Positions 11,934 to 23,388 of a stretch of 64,000 nucleotides of DNA are shown here, piece after piece. The stretch comes from Trematomus loennbergii (lineage: Eukaryota; Chordata; Actinopteri; Perciformes; Nototheniidae), in the NCBI GenBank assembly GCA_012861695.1, contig JAAOOA010000456.1:1-64000 (forward strand), given 5' to 3'. The first letter of the stretch is position 1, and each line of letters begins with the position of its first letter. The notes under the pieces were generated by a model. The model was not told the DNA's origin and ran no database searches. It saw nothing but the letters and a program-made list of their open reading frames with translations. A program made the translations under genes and the position numbers.

Positions 11934-12115
11934 GTCCGTTTTATAGGAATTATAATAAAGATATAACTGTATAATAACAATACAGATAGTAAAGTGTCCG
12001 TATGTATTTTTTTAAGCTATGTTTACTTGACTCAGATGTTGAAATGAAGGTCTGCTTGTCTGCAAATTGACGTACGCTCTCTCAAGGCACCAATCACAGG
12101 ATCAATCATATATAT

Positions 12116-12346
12116 CTATCCATCCATCCATCCATCCACCCACCCATCTATCTATCCATCCATCTATCTCCCTATCCATCCATCCATCTATCTCCCTATC
12201 CATCCATCCATCCATCCATCTATCCATCCATCTATCTCCCTATCTATCTATCCATCCATCTATCCATCCACCCATCCATCCATCCATCCATCCATCCATC
12301 CATCTATCCATCCACCCATCCATCCATCCATCCATCCATCCACCTA
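12116..12346. repeat. ATCC/ATCT tetranucleotide array
   Basis: About 58 copies of CATC/TATC-type tetramers in the mtrex intron. Apparent Ser/Ile/His/Pro open frames over it are artefacts. Confidence 0.95.
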
Positions 12347-12505
12347 TCATGTACAAATACACAGTATCCTCAAAATTAGTACTAAAACCTTCTCAGATAT
12401 GATCATTAATTCATGTTTAAACGACAGGATTTTCCCCTTTTAGAACATTAAGGGTTTATTAATGTTGGTTATTATGTTATGAATTAATTGTGTGTGTGTG
12501 TGTAG

Positions 12506-12610
12506 GGAGCATCATCCGCTGCCTGCGTCGTCTGGAGGAAGTCCTGAGACAGATGTGTTCGGCTGCCAAGGCCATCGGAAACACGGAGCTGGAGAACAAG
12601 TTCGCTGAAG
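12506..12610 (+). CDS. mtrex: mtrex penultimate exon
   Basis: Follows a GT-rich tract ending TGTAG and ends before GTAATG. It encodes SIIRCLRRLEEVLRQMCSAA and then KAIGNTELENKFAE. Phase 1 to phase 1, in frame with the last exon. Confidence 0.96.
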
Positions 12611-12923
12611 GTAATGAAATACTTTTTAATTAACGCTGAAACACAATGAACTCTGTCGGCCAATAGGAGACGTCTCGTGTGTGAATATCAGCTGTTCTTT
12701 CTGTCTTCTGTGACGGAAAGAGTTTAGTCTTTTAAATGCGATTTCTTTAACATTTTAATTGTTGCTTTCTCATATTTGGTGTCATTTAAGCTCCGTGTAT
12801 TCAAATGATTTACTATTTATTCGCTTGTTTTTGCTTTTACTTTCATTGTTTTCTTAGCATCTTATGATTCCTTTACTGCTATCCCTCTCTGGAGCACTTT
12901 CCATTCCCTTGTTGCTGAACACA

Positions 12924-14048
12924 AGGGTGTAACTTTGGTTTGAGAAGTGGGGGGGACACAAACAGGGGGTCCTCCGCAATGAAACATTTTCTCAATTTAA
13001 TTCCATTTCCTGCCTTTCTACAAATATATTAGGGACTATAGTGTTAACAAATCCAAGAGAAATGTGTAGTGTATATAATGAGTGTGCACACTTATCTAGT
13101 ATCCTATCCATCCTTATTGTTGAAACAGCTTCTAATCTCCGTTAGCTCCGGGCTAGCACCAGATGCTAACAACAACCCACGTGGCTCTCGCTCTCGCTCT
13201 CTCTCTCGCTCTCGCTCTCGCTCTCGCTCTCGCTCTCGCTCTCGCTCTCGCTCTCTCTCGCTCTCGCTCTCGCTCTCTCTCTCTCTCGCTCTCGCTCTCT
13301 CGCTCTCGCTCTCGCTCTCGCTCTCTCTCTCTCTCTCTCGCTCTCGCTCTCTCTCGCTCTCTCTCTCTCGCTCTCTCTCTCGCGCTCTCTCTCGCGCTCT
13401 CTCTCTCTCTTCAGTCCGACAGGAAAGAGCTCTCCCTCTCCTTATTGTTGAAACAGCTACTAATCTCCGTTAGCTCCGGGCTAGCACCAGATGCTAACAA
13501 CAACCCACGTGTCTCTCTCTCTCTCTCTCTCGCTCTCGCGCTCTCTCTCGCGCTCTCTCTCTGTCTCTGTCTCTCTGTCTCTCTCTCTCAGTCCGACAGG
13601 AAAGAGCTCTCCCTCTCCTTATTGTTGAAACGGCTTCTAATCTCCGTTAGCTCCGGGCTAGCACCAGATGCTAACAACAACCCACGTGTCTCTCTCTCGC
13701 TCTCTCTCTCGCTCTCGCTCTCTCTCTCGCTCTCTCTCTATCTCTCTCGCTCTCTCTCTCTCGCGCTCTCTCTCTGTCTCTCTCAGTCCGACAGGAAAGA
13801 GCTCTCCCTCTCCTTATTGTTGAAACAGCTACTAATCTCCGTTAGCTCCGAGCTAGCACCAAACGCTAACAACAACCCCCTCTCTCTCTCTTAAGATGCG
13901 CTCGTGCCACACAGACGCTCCTCCTTGATGACCGCTTGCGTAAAAAAATAATAATAAACACATTTAAAAAGTGGGGGGACACACATGGGATTTTGAAAAG
14001 TGGGGGGGGACATGTCCCCCCTGTCCCCAGTGGAAATTACGCCCATGA
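12924..14048. mobile_element. Non-autonomous DNA transposon with internal tandem cassettes, copy 1
   Basis: 1,125-bp insert bounded by the identical 9 bp CTGAACACA at 12,915-12,923 and 14,049-14,057, consistent with a hAT-like duplication. Its ends are AGGGTGTAACTTTGG and, inverted, TGGGCGTAATTTCC, followed inside by G-rich GTGGGGGGGACA on both sides. Inside are four copies of a ~100-bp cassette (AGCTCTCCCTCTCCTTATTG... GCTAACAACAACCC) separated by variable (CTCTCG)n tracts. No transposase. The second copy is at 59,679-60,812. Confidence 0.8.
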
Positions 14049-14113
14049 CTGAACACATGAACTTGCCTTGCTCATTGAAATGCTTCATTAACTCTTCATT
14101 TCTGTGTCTACAG

Positions 14114-14166
14114 GAATAACGAAGATCAAGAGGGACATTGTGTTCGCTGCCAGTCTCTACCTTTAA
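14114..14166 (+). CDS. mtrex: mtrex last coding exon and stop
   Basis: Follows GTCTACAG. It encodes ITKIKRDIVFAASLYL and the TAA stop at 14,164-14,166. FAASLYL is the conserved C-terminus of MTR4 proteins, so the gene ends normally. Confidence 0.97.
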
Positions 14167-14600
14167 TCTCCTCAGGAGTTTTAGTTATGATTAAGACCAC
14201 AGATTTCTCTTTTGTTGTCATATTTTTCACACTGTGGGCAAATAATATAACATTTCATCCCCAAATGTTAGTTTAATTGGCTTTTTAATTTATTTGTCCT
14301 TGAAATTACTTTCTTTTTCAGCTTTTTTCCCCATCAGAAAATGTGTCGGGAACTTTGCAAATGTCCTGTTATACTGTATTTAAATGCATAATTAGGATGT
14401 GATTTCCATTCAGGAGCATTCATGCGTTATTAGTGGTTCATAATACAACATTATATTGATATATCTGCCTGGGGAGGTAAACCAAAAGTCATGCTTTCTT
14501 TAACAATACATCTGTTCATGATAACAAGTGAAATGGCTTTGATTCTCCTTTTAGACATTTGTACATATTTCTTTTCAATAAAAGTCTGTATGGTGATTGG
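14167..14600 (+). other. mtrex: mtrex 3' untranslated region
   Basis: AT-rich sequence after the stop, up to the polyadenylation signal AATAAA at 14,577-14,582. The cleavage site, expected 10-30 bases later, is inferred. Confidence 0.75.
14577..14582 (+). promoter_or_regulatory. Polyadenylation signal of mtrex
   Basis: Canonical AATAAA, 411 bases after the stop codon. It is the only canonical AATAAA I noticed in the proposed 3' UTR. Confidence 0.75.
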
Positions 14601-14839
14601 TTGTTTTTCTTTACATACAAAAAGTACATTATATTAGATCTACATATAGATACGCAGCAGCGACAGCGAAGGCAACACGGGACTCAACTCTTAAACCAAA
14701 TGTAATACGAGTAAAGCTTCATTTGAGTTATCTGGAGTTGAGTTTTAGGATCAGCTTTAAGAAGCAAACCTCCTTTGATTAGCCCTTTACTTAACACCGG
14801 AGCGAAAGGCACTCCAACTAACAGCTGATCTTTAAAGTC

Positions 14840-15600
14840 TTTACATATAGTATGCCGGGAAGATAACGTCATAGTATGCCGCAAAATCTGAACAGTCAAA
14901 GTATCGTATGTCGAGATGTAAAAAAAAGTCAATGTCAATGTTTTAGTCTGTTGAAAATGAGTAAAAAAGTCTATGGTTAGTATGTCAAAATGTGAAAAAA
15001 CGTCATTTAGTGGGTCGTAAATCTCAAAAAGTCAATGTTTAGTATGTCGAAAATGAAAAAATGTCAATGTTTAGTTTGTCTAATAAATAAAAGTCAATGT
15101 TTGGTATGTTGAATATCTGAAAACACGTCATAAATGTCGAGGAAAAAAAGTCATGGTTTTAGTATGTCGAAAATAAAATAAATGTAAACGTCATAGTACA
15201 GTATCTCGCAAAATCTGAACAGTCAAGTATCGTATGTTGAGATAAAAAAAAAGAAACTTCAATGTTTTAGTCTGTTGAAAATGAGTAAAAAAGTCTATGG
15301 TTAGTATGTAGAAAATCTGAAATGACAAATGTTGAGTAAAAAGTCAATGTTTAGTGTGTTAAAAATCATAAAAAAGTAAATGGCTAGTATGTCAATGTGA
15401 AAAAACGTCATTATTTAGTGTGTCGTAAATCTGAAAAAATTGCTAAAAGTCAATGTTTAGTATGTCTAAAAAAGTCAATGTTTGGTATGTTGAATATCTG
15501 AAAACACGTCATAAATGTCGAGGAAAAAAGTCATGGTTTTAGTATGTCGAAAATAAATGTCAATGTAAACGTCATAGTACAGTACGTCCAAAAGCTCTTA
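14840..15600. repeat. Degenerate tandem repeat (AGTCAATGTTTAGTATGTCGAA type)
   Basis: Irregular units of roughly 35-45 bp recur with the words TCAATGTTTAGT, ATGTCGAAAAT and AAAAACGTCAT. Within it a longer ~340-bp block is duplicated: both ATGTTGAATATCTGAAAACA and GTCATAAATGTCGAGG occur twice. Related words return at 16,130 and 21,300-22,030. It lies between the mtrex and plpp1 3' ends and may be part of the plpp1 3' UTR. Confidence 0.7.
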
Positions 15601-15917
15601 ATCAGGTAAAAAGCACAGGTACATTCACAGGTTCCCCTCAGTGGTCGGGCCCTGCAGTGGATCCTTCTTCCTGCTCAGTAGATAAACATGTCTTTGCACA
15701 ATCTCTAAAACACACGTGTCGATCTACGAGGCTTCGCAGGTAGTCGGCACTTTCCTTCTTCCAGGTGATTTAAAAAGTCTTAAAACCTTCCGTACGTTTC
15801 TTCTGGGATGCACAGCTTGAATCCATGCAGGGTAACGGAGAAAAGGTTGAGCATGAAATGAAAGGCAAGGGGTCCTGGGTGTGCGTTTTGGACAGAAGCT
15901 CCCCCTCCAGGTGATGC

Positions 15918-16034
15918 TTAGTTGGGACTCTCACAGTGGTTTCCATTGGTCGTTTCCTGCAGCGTGGTGTGGGGGTTATCCTCCTCTCTACGGGGGGCCA
16001 CGGGAGGCTTGAAGAAGTCCGACACGCAGAACAC
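15918..16034 (-). CDS. plpp1: plpp1 last exon (exon 6): final TM end and cytoplasmic tail
   Basis: On the - strand, follows CTCTCAG and encodes VFCVSDFFK and then a hydrophilic tail, REEDNPHTTLQETTNGNH, ending CESPN and TAA. This matches the human PLPP1 end (VYVSDFFK... HTTLHETPTTGNH). 39 codons including the stop, phase 0 start. plpp1 and mtrex converge, with 1.75 kb between their stop codons. Confidence 0.95.
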   Translation of the reverse strand: MFCVSDFFKPPVAPRREEDNPHTTLQETTNGNHCESPN

Positions 16035-16179
16035 CTGAGAGACAAGAGACAAGAGAGGACATGTGTAAAAAGGAGATGAAAAAGTTGGGTTTTAAGTCAG
16101 AGTTTAGTCTGACTTAAAGAAGGGGGAAAGTCAGTATAGTATGTGGAAAGATCTGGAAGAAAAGGCATAGTATAGTATG

Positions 16180-17098
16180 TTAAAAATACTCAGATGTTGT
16201 ACTTGAGTAAAAGTAGAAGTACTCAGATATTGTACTTGAGTAAAAGTAGAAGTACTCAGATCTTGTACTTGAGTAAAGTACCCAGATATTGTACTTGAGT
16301 AAAAGTAGAAGTACTCAGATCTTGTACTTGAGTAAAAGTAGAAGTACTCGGATCTTGTACTTGAGTAAAAGTAGAAGTACTCGGATCTTGTACTTGAGTA
16401 AAAGTAGAAGTACTCAGATCTTGTTCTTAGTAAAAGTAGAAGTACTCAGATCTTGTACTTGAGTAAAAGTACCCATATTGTACTTGAGTAAAAGTAGAAG
16501 TACTCAGATCTTGTACTTGAGTAAAAGTAGAAGTACTCGGATCTTGTACTTGAGTAAAAGTAGAAGTACTCGGATCTTGTACTTGAGTAAAAGTAGAAGT
16601 ACTCAGATCTTGTACTTGAGTAAAAGTACCCAGAATTGTACTTGAGTAAAAGTAGAAGTACTCAGATCTTGTACTTGAGTAAAAGTAGAAGTACTCAGAT
16701 CTTGTCTTTAGTAAAGTACCAGATATTGTACTTGAGTAAAAGTAGAAGTACTCAGATCTTGTACTTGAGTAAAAGTAGAAGTACTCGGATCTTGTACTTG
16801 AGTAAAAGTAGAAGTACTCGGATCTTGTACTTGAGTAAAAGTAGAAGTACTCCAGATCTTGTACTTGAGTAAAAGTACCCAGATATTGTACTTGAGTAAA
16901 AGTAGAAGTACTCAGATCTTGTACTTGAGTAAAAGTAGAAGTACTCAGATCTTGTTCTTTAGTAAAAGTAGAAGTACTCAGATCTTGTACTTGAGTAAAA
17001 GTAGAAGTACTCAGATCTTGTACTTGAGTAAAAGTAAAAGTACCCAGATATTGTACTTGAGTAAAAGTAGAAGTACTCAGATCTTGTACTTGAGTCAA
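16180..17098. repeat. 33-bp minisatellite, inverted orientation, about 27 copies
   Basis: Unit GTACTTGAGTAAAAGTAGAA plus GTACTCAGATCTT; variants read CGGATCTT or CCCAGATATT and there are several short units. It is the reverse complement of the arrays at 34,735, 38,745 and 63,205. Pairs of CGGATC units recur at about 16,350, 16,540 and 16,790, suggesting loose higher-order repetition. It lies in the last plpp1 intron. Confidence 0.95.
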
Positions 17099-17247
17099 AT
17101 ACATTCTTCACTTTGCAGGGCTCGTTCTTCTTCTATGTCATTGTAATTTAATTGACATGAGTTTTCTGGGTTTTCACTTAAAAAACACAAGAAAGTAGCA
17201 AAAATGGAAATACTCCGTAAAGTACAAGGGGTCAGCTGATCACTCAC

Positions 17248-17423
17248 CACCAGCAGAGCCATAATGGCGCCCTGCAGCAGACCGGTCAACACGTCGCTCC
17301 AGTGATGTTTGTAATCCGACACCCTCGATAGGCCGGTGAAAACCGAGGCGGCGATCAGGAAGAACTGCATGTGGGTCGGAGCAGCCGCGCCCATTCAACC
17401 TGGAGACGAGCCTGCAGGTAGAG
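17248..17423 (-). CDS. plpp1: plpp1 exon 5 (phosphatase motif C3), one-base frame break
   Basis: Follows CCTCCCTCAG and encodes LYLQAR and WARLLRPT, then (one frame over) [29 protein letters not shown]. It ends before GTGAGTG. The C3 motif SRxSDYKHHxSDV contains the catalytic His and Asp of the PAP2 family. The exon is 176 nt where 177 is needed. Between the T codon (ACA) and CAG one base is missing, near 17,369. Read literally, translation stops a few codons later. Sequencing error and real loss are both possible; see findings. Confidence 0.9.
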
Positions 17424-18183
17424 CTGAGGGAGGAAAAACACACAGGGGTTATTTAACAGGGAAATGAGGAGAAGGGATTTGCAGATGTGTTATTTCCAGA
17501 ACAAATATTTCATTTATCCCAGGGGGAAGTTGGGTTTTGCATATGTGAAAATGTGCAAACTATAATATATACAGTAGTGTATAGGACTTAATAAATCAAG
17601 CTGGTCAGAGTTCCTGTAGGAGTGCCAGGAAAATGAGCTGCAGTGATTTGCAGATGACTCATGATGCTTTATCTCCACCACCGTACTTCACTCAGTCTGA
17701 TTTATTTATATCAGAATCAGGAAGTACTTAATTTATCCCAGGGGTTTTGGAAACATTTGCTCCATTTTAGAAGATAAAATGGAGCAAAAAAGGATTACAA
17801 AAATCAACTTTAACAAGATAAAATAAAATACAATATATATATATTTAAGCAATAGCTCACGACAGGCCGTGGTATATGCTCATTATATCACAGCTAAGGC
17901 GTGGTTCGACGCGAACAACCCCCTTAGTAACTACAATTCTACCCGTGGTATACGCTCATTATATCACAGCTAAGAACCAATCAGATTGCTTGATTTGACT
18001 TGTCCGTTTTATAAATATATATATACACTGTACACTCGCAGTATAAACATATATAACTTCACTCTAAATTCAAGGCGAAGTTAAACAGGTTAATCTATAA
18101 ATACCCTATAATACAGAGAGAACTATTTAGGTGGTGATTTCTAGTTTAAGGGGTGCAAAAAATAAGATATTTTGAATGAGAAC
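17424..18183 (-). other. plpp1: plpp1 intron 4, part
   Basis: No gene seen. Two copies of CGTGGTATA(T/C)GCTCATTATATCACAGCTAAG-like sequence (about 17,869 and 17,944) suggest an old small repeat. Confidence 0.6.
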
Positions 18184-19346
18184 TTTAAAGGTCTCCTATC
18201 ATGCTATTTTAAAGGCATATATTATGGGTCTCAGATGTATACAAATATATAAAAACATGTCTATGATGTGTTTTTCTCAAAATACAAACAGATCATGCAT
18301 TTTAGACATCCCTCATATCCCTCTATTCCAGCCCAAGCCCCCAGGAAGTGCGCCGGACTCTGTGCCCAACATTCGTTGTGTCCAAACGGCGGTACTGCAA
18401 CTTCCGTATCAGTCCGTGACGTCACCCGGCCCAGAAAGACTTTTTCCCATTGACTAACATTGGGAAAGAGACGTCTGTAAATCAGCGTATACATTTTTTT
18501 AAACTAAATAAACTACCCAGTATGAACTATTTTATAGCCCTTCAATCATTCGGTCCTTAAGTTTTGTAAAATGCACTAAAAGCCGAATCAAGATTTATTT
18601 TCTCTCTCCATTCATTCTACTGAGCCGAGAGTGGGAGCTCGGGGGCGAGGCTTAAGGGGCGCATGCTCTGTGAGCGCACATACGGGTTCTTCTGCTCTGA
18701 CAGCAAGGCATGATGGGTAATCTGTGACGTTTCACTCTCTCAAAAGTTGGGCCATTTTGTCTTCCTGCACCAATGAGCAGCTCTCATAGGAAACGAGACC
18801 CCGCCTCCCACGCTGTATCCAGTTCTTATTAAACATCCATGGATTCAGCCCAGAGAAACGCGGATTTTGGGTCCTTAGCTTAAAAAAAAGAAGGAGGAGG
18901 CGGAGCTAATGCCTGATCAGAATTCTACCGGAGATAAAGTTAAATTCTGCTGTGATAAAACGCCATCCTGTTCTAAACCACATCAAGGATTATTTCTGAA
19001 ACAGTATGGAGCTCAAATGCCTTTTCTCTCTCAGGTTTATCACAAGGTGAGTTCCTTTTTATTTTCCTGCTTTTTAAACACATGTGCTCTCCATTACAGG
19101 TTAGCTCTGAGAGTTAGCGAGGCTTGCTAATGTAAACACCGACCATATTACGTCCAAAACACGTCATGCATTGTTTTCTGATAGCAACTCTCTGTGGGTC
19201 CACCATCCGAAATTACGTCATATCGGCAGCAAATCTGTATCCGCGTTTTTAAAAGATTTGGGTACGGAGGAAAAGAGAGGGTATTACACATTTATGTATA
19301 AAAGACATAAAAAAAGTGCATTTTGCATGATAGGTCCCCTTTAAGG
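18184..19346. mobile_element. Long MITE-like element, CCTATCATGC family
   Basis: Ends are TTTAAAGGTCTCCTATCATG and, inverted, TTAAAGGGGACCTATCATGC. Length about 1.16 kb, with no transposase-like frame. It shares its termini with the shorter element at 20,078 and its inner sequences with that at 10,818. Confidence 0.75.
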
Positions 19347-19787
19347 AATATAAAAAAATGGGAGAAATAAGGTGTTTTATAAAAAGTAAAAGTGTTTTCT
19401 GTTAAGTGAAAACATTATAATAAAAATAATGTAAAAGCATAGAAGAGCGAGCCCTGAAAGTGAAGTATAGACCCCCAAATGTATATTTAAAAACTTCAGT
19501 AAATGTGATAATTCCTCCTTGATAGAGGTAGAATAAAACTGTTATAAATTAAATGACTTTTTCCAGGAAATAATCAAACATAATTGATTTTGTATCGTTA
19601 ATTATTAGCTCTACTTCCTCTCCGTGTTTAAAAAGGTGAGAGTCTCCTGCAGGCCGATTTCACCCTTAAATTACTGATAGTCTATTATAATGTAAATAAT
19701 ATGTACACATGACCAAATATGTATACATGTTCATTTTAATTCATTTCTTATTTTATAGTCATTTTTAATTGTTATCTTTGATGTTAC

Positions 19788-19979
19788 GGAGGCGTGTGGT
19801 GCAGTGGGTTGGTGTTCGGATCTGGGGATCACAGGTTCAAACCCCACTGCAGTCAGCATGTCGTTGTGTCCCTGAGACACTTCACCCCAAATTGCTCCTG
19901 TGGGGATTGGTCACAGTATTGAGTATGTAAGTCGCTTTGGATAAAAGCGTCTAACAAGTGACATGTAATGTAATGTAAT
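19788..19979 (+). mobile_element. tRNA-derived SINE, copy 1
   Basis: tRNA-like head with A-box-like GTGGTGCAGTGG and B-box GGTTCAAACCCC, then the fish SINE body ending GTCGCTTTGGATAAAAGCGT and (ATGTA)-type tail repeats. Other copies are at 21,399 (reversed) and 40,533. Confidence 0.85.
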
Positions 19980-20077
19980 CCTTAAATTGTATTAATCTGT
20001 GCTGTCCTGTTTTTCAATCTTACCCTGTTGCTGTTAAACTACTGAATTTAATTAATAAGATCCATCTTATCTTATCT

Positions 20078-20570
20078 TAAAGTGGACCTATCATGCTATA
20101 TTTGAATAATATAGTGTAGGACCATACCTATATAAGGCATATTTATACTTTTTTTTTTTCAAAATACCAAACAGATCATGCATTTTAGCCATGCCTCATT
20201 TGCTCAATTTGACATTTTTTGCTCTGTTTTTGTAAGGGCTGATTCAGTGAGAATAGCACCACCTACTGGCCTGGCATATGTACTACAGCGTCTCCAGCGC
20301 TTTCGAACGGCAATGGCCGTGGCTGTCTCCTCCTGATTGGTGGAGTTGGCCCAATAGCCGTAGCGCCACCGTCCTGACGTCAGGACAGTGTTCAAATCTG
20401 GATCAGTTTTTATCAGATCCGTTGCAGGCACTTTTTTGAGATTTGGGTATGGAGGAAAATAGAGAGGGTTGTGTTTTCTGACACTTGGTGAGTTCCCTGG
20501 AACACCGGGGACACATATTCATGTAGAAAAGACGTACAAAAGTGCATTTTGCATGATAGGTCCCCTTTAA
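20078..20570. mobile_element. MITE, 493 bp, 20-bp inverted termini
   Basis: TTAAAGTGGACCTATCATGC at the left and, inverted, TTAAAGGGGACCTATCATGC at the right: one mismatch in 20. Terminal TTAA on both sides would fit a TTAA target. Internal deletion derivative of the 18,184 family. Confidence 0.8.
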
Positions 20571-21398
20571 TTAAATATCACACCACCTCTGGAGCGTCAT
20601 CCTGAAGGAAAACAGCTGAGCGTCACGTTTATTTGTGGCATAAACATCAAAAAGTTCTTTTGATCAGAAACAGGGTGTGTGTGATCTTTAACGATTCAAT
20701 GGGGACAAACCAGCTCGGCCACTTTACCCACAACGGTGTGTAAATCTGAGTTAATGACGCACTCTGCTGTTGTTTCAGAGTTGGAGGAAGGAGAGCTCTT
20801 CCAGGACTGTCAGACTGGAGCTCCGTGCAGAGGGAGAGGCGTCTGTGTCACTGCCAGGACTTTGTCCCTGAGTTTCTATTTATAATCTGCTGCTGGAGAA
20901 TCAGCAGACTATTACATTAATCAGGGAGGGGCAGCAAGACCTGGTAAAGACACACCAGAGGGAACTGAGAGAGGACAGAGTCTCTGAGCAGATGTTTATC
21001 AAACTTTAACGGTCCTCAGGGCGTACAAATAAATAAATAAATATTCAAATCTTAAAGCGCTGGAGTTCAAAGCAATAGTTTTAGAGGATCAGATGAAAAG
21101 TTAGATACCACTCACATGTCTGTGACATTTAAATTAAGGCTTAAGAAAGGACAATGTTAGCTTAGCTTAGCATAAAGACTGAAACGGATGGAAAAGCTAG
21201 CACGCGTCTGTTTAAAGGCAACACATAATGGGTCATCTTACATGTTGGTTTATTAGGAATTAATAACATGTAAGGTGTTACTAAGTGAGCCTCATTGGTC
21301 AAGTCATGGTATAGTATACACTAAACATGTCATTTCAAATCTTATTCAAAATGTGGTACAGTAGAAAAGTCGTAGTATAGTACAGGGCCGTCAAAGTT
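20571..21398 (-). other. plpp1: plpp1 intron 4, no gene seen
   Basis: Ordinary unique-looking intron. One short stretch of GCTTAGCTTAGCATAAAGAC recurs near 28,450 as a dispersed fish repeat word. Confidence 0.6.
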
Positions 21399-21582
21399 AT
21401 TACATTACATTACATTTAACTTGTTAGACGCTTTTATCCAAAGTACTGTGAGCAATCCCCACAGGAGCAATTTGGGGTGAAGTGTCTCAGGGACACAATG
21501 ACATGCTGAGTGCAGTGGGACTCGAACTTGCTATCCTCTGATTCGAAGATCAGCGCACTAACCCACTGAGTCACAGCCTCCC
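21399..21582 (-). mobile_element. tRNA-derived SINE, copy 2 (reversed)
   Basis: Reverse-complement copy: TTACATTACATTTAACTTGT... GACGCTTTTATCCAAAG... with the tRNA-like head at the right end. More diverged than copies 1 and 3 (the B-box region reads GACTCGAACTT). Confidence 0.85.
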
Positions 21583-21704
21583 TTTATATGATGAGGCCCT
21601 CTGTTTCACGAGCGTCAAAGGGGGGGAGGGGACGGTGCTAGTGGAGCCTCGCAGCGGCGAAACCGTGCCGCACCACACTAATTGCGCCGCATTTTTGGCT
21701 CAGT

Positions 21705-21825
21705 TGAGGCCCCCTCCAAGATGAGGCCCCCTCCGCAAGGTGAGGCCCCCTCCGCAAGGTGAGGCCCCCTCCGCAAGGTGAGGCCCCCTCCGCAAGGTGA
21801 GGCCCCCTCCACAAGGAGGCCCCAC
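21705..21825. repeat. 19-bp tandem repeat, G/C-rich, about 6 copies
   Basis: Unit GAGGCCCCCTCCGCAAGGT with small variants, in the middle of a repeat-like block that starts near 21,587. Confidence 0.9.
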
Positions 21826-22323
21826 GCAGTCTGCATGATCGGCCTGTAGGGAGGGACGGCCCTGGTATAGTATGTCACTTTTTTTACAAGTCAGTAGAGT
21901 GTGCAATAATATATTTAAAGCATAGTATGCCAATAATATGTTCATGTATTGTATGTCAAAATTATGAAGAAATGTATTTTGTGGCGTAGAAATGTATAAG
22001 AAACGTCATAGTATAATATGTCTGTAGGTCATTTTGTTATTTTTGGACAAAGCCAGGCTATCTGTTTTCCCCTTAATGCTAAGCTAAGCTAACAGCCAGC
22101 AGATTTGTATTTATTGGAAGCAAGTAAGCAGATACGTGTATTCCCGAAATGTCAAACTCTTCCCTTAATGTGGATCACTATCGAGGTCACATTTTCTCCG
22201 AAGCTTGATATGCAAAAACATTTACCTGTTTTTTATAATTTGCACGAAGTGTCCTGTTCGTGTTCCAGTGAATAGAAATGGATATGAGTGCAGATCAATA
22301 TGTAAAGTGTTCCAGGTACTTAC

Positions 22324-22381
22324 AGCGAGGAACAGCATGCAGTACATGGAGAAAGAGGAGTGGCCGGAGTAGAAAGAAAGC
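22324..22381 (-). CDS. plpp1: plpp1 exon 4 (phosphatase motif C2)
   Basis: Follows GTCTTGCAG and ends before GTAAGT, 58 nt. It encodes (R)LSFYSGHSSFSMYCMLFLA. SGH with its His is motif C2 of the PAP2/lipid phosphate phosphatase family (catalytic histidine). The exon is intact, completing an AG|G arginine codon with exon 3. Confidence 0.95.
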
Positions 22382-22599
22382 CTGCAAGACAAGGACACAA
22401 AAACAACACGTTAAAGTATAAATGAATGATCCTTCAGACACACACAACAACACACACATCAGCATTGTTTGGCGTTTAAGGCGAAGTCGATGTGACAGTT
22501 TGTCAGTTAGTTTGACGCCTTCATGAGCAGAGACTCCTGAGAGAGATGTGGTGAAACCCTTAGTCACTTCCTGTTAATCAAAACAACACAGTGTTGTTC

Positions 22600-23388
22600 T
22601 GAGAGGACTCTTTAAAGTAGAGACACTACATACTGATATACACCTGAACATCAGCAGAGAGGACTCTTTAAAGTAGAGACACTACATACTGATATACACC
22701 TGAACATCAGCAGGAGAGGACTCTTTAAAGTAGAGACACTGCATACTGATATACACCTGAACATCAGCAGGAGAGGACTCTTTAAAGTAGAGACACTACA
22801 TACTGATATACACCTGAACATCAGCAGGAGAGGACTCTTTAAAGTAGAGACACTACATACTGATATACACCTGAACATCAGCAGGAGAGGACTCTTTAAA
22901 GTAGAGACACTACATACTGATATACACCTGAACATCAGCAGGAGAGGACTCTTTAAAGTAGAGACACTACATACTGATATACACCTGAACATCAGCAGGA
23001 GAGGACTCTTTAAAGTAGAGACACTACATACTGATATACACCTGAACATCAGCAGGAGAGGACTCTTTAAAGTAGAGACACTACATACTGATATACACCT
23101 GAACATCAGCAGGAGAGGACTCTTTAAAGTAGAGACACTACATACTGATATACACCTGAACATCAGCAGGAGAGGACTCTTTAAAGTAGAGACACTACAT
23201 ACTGATATACACCTGAACATCATCAGGAGAGGACTCTTTAAAGTAGAGACACTACATACTGATATACACCTGAACATCAGCAGGAGAGGACTCTTTAAAG
23301 TAGAGACACTACATACTGATATACACCTGAACATCAGCAGGAGAGGACTCTTTAAAGTAGAGACACTACATACTGATATATACCTATT
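22600..23388 (-). repeat. 57-bp minisatellite, locus 1 (about 14 copies)
   Basis: On the plpp1 sense (-) strand the unit contains TCCTCTCCTGCTGATGTTCAG followed by GTGTATATCAGTATGTAGTG and ACTTTAAAG. 57 is 19 codons, so the array stays open for about 247 codons, but it has no other coding character. It starts about 220 bp upstream, in transcription order, of exon 4. It is inverted relative to loci 2 and 3. Confidence 0.97.

Noticed and set aside
13163..13894. 243-codon Leu/Ser/Ala/Arg-rich frame
   Set aside because: Translation of (CTCTCG)n tracts inside a transposon.
17240..17443. Alternative plpp1 exon 5 start at 17,411 (after CTACCTGCAG)
   Set aside because: It would drop the conserved LYLQ residues. 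The acceptor CCTCCCTCAG at 17,424-17,426 keeps them and gives the family length, apart from the missing base.
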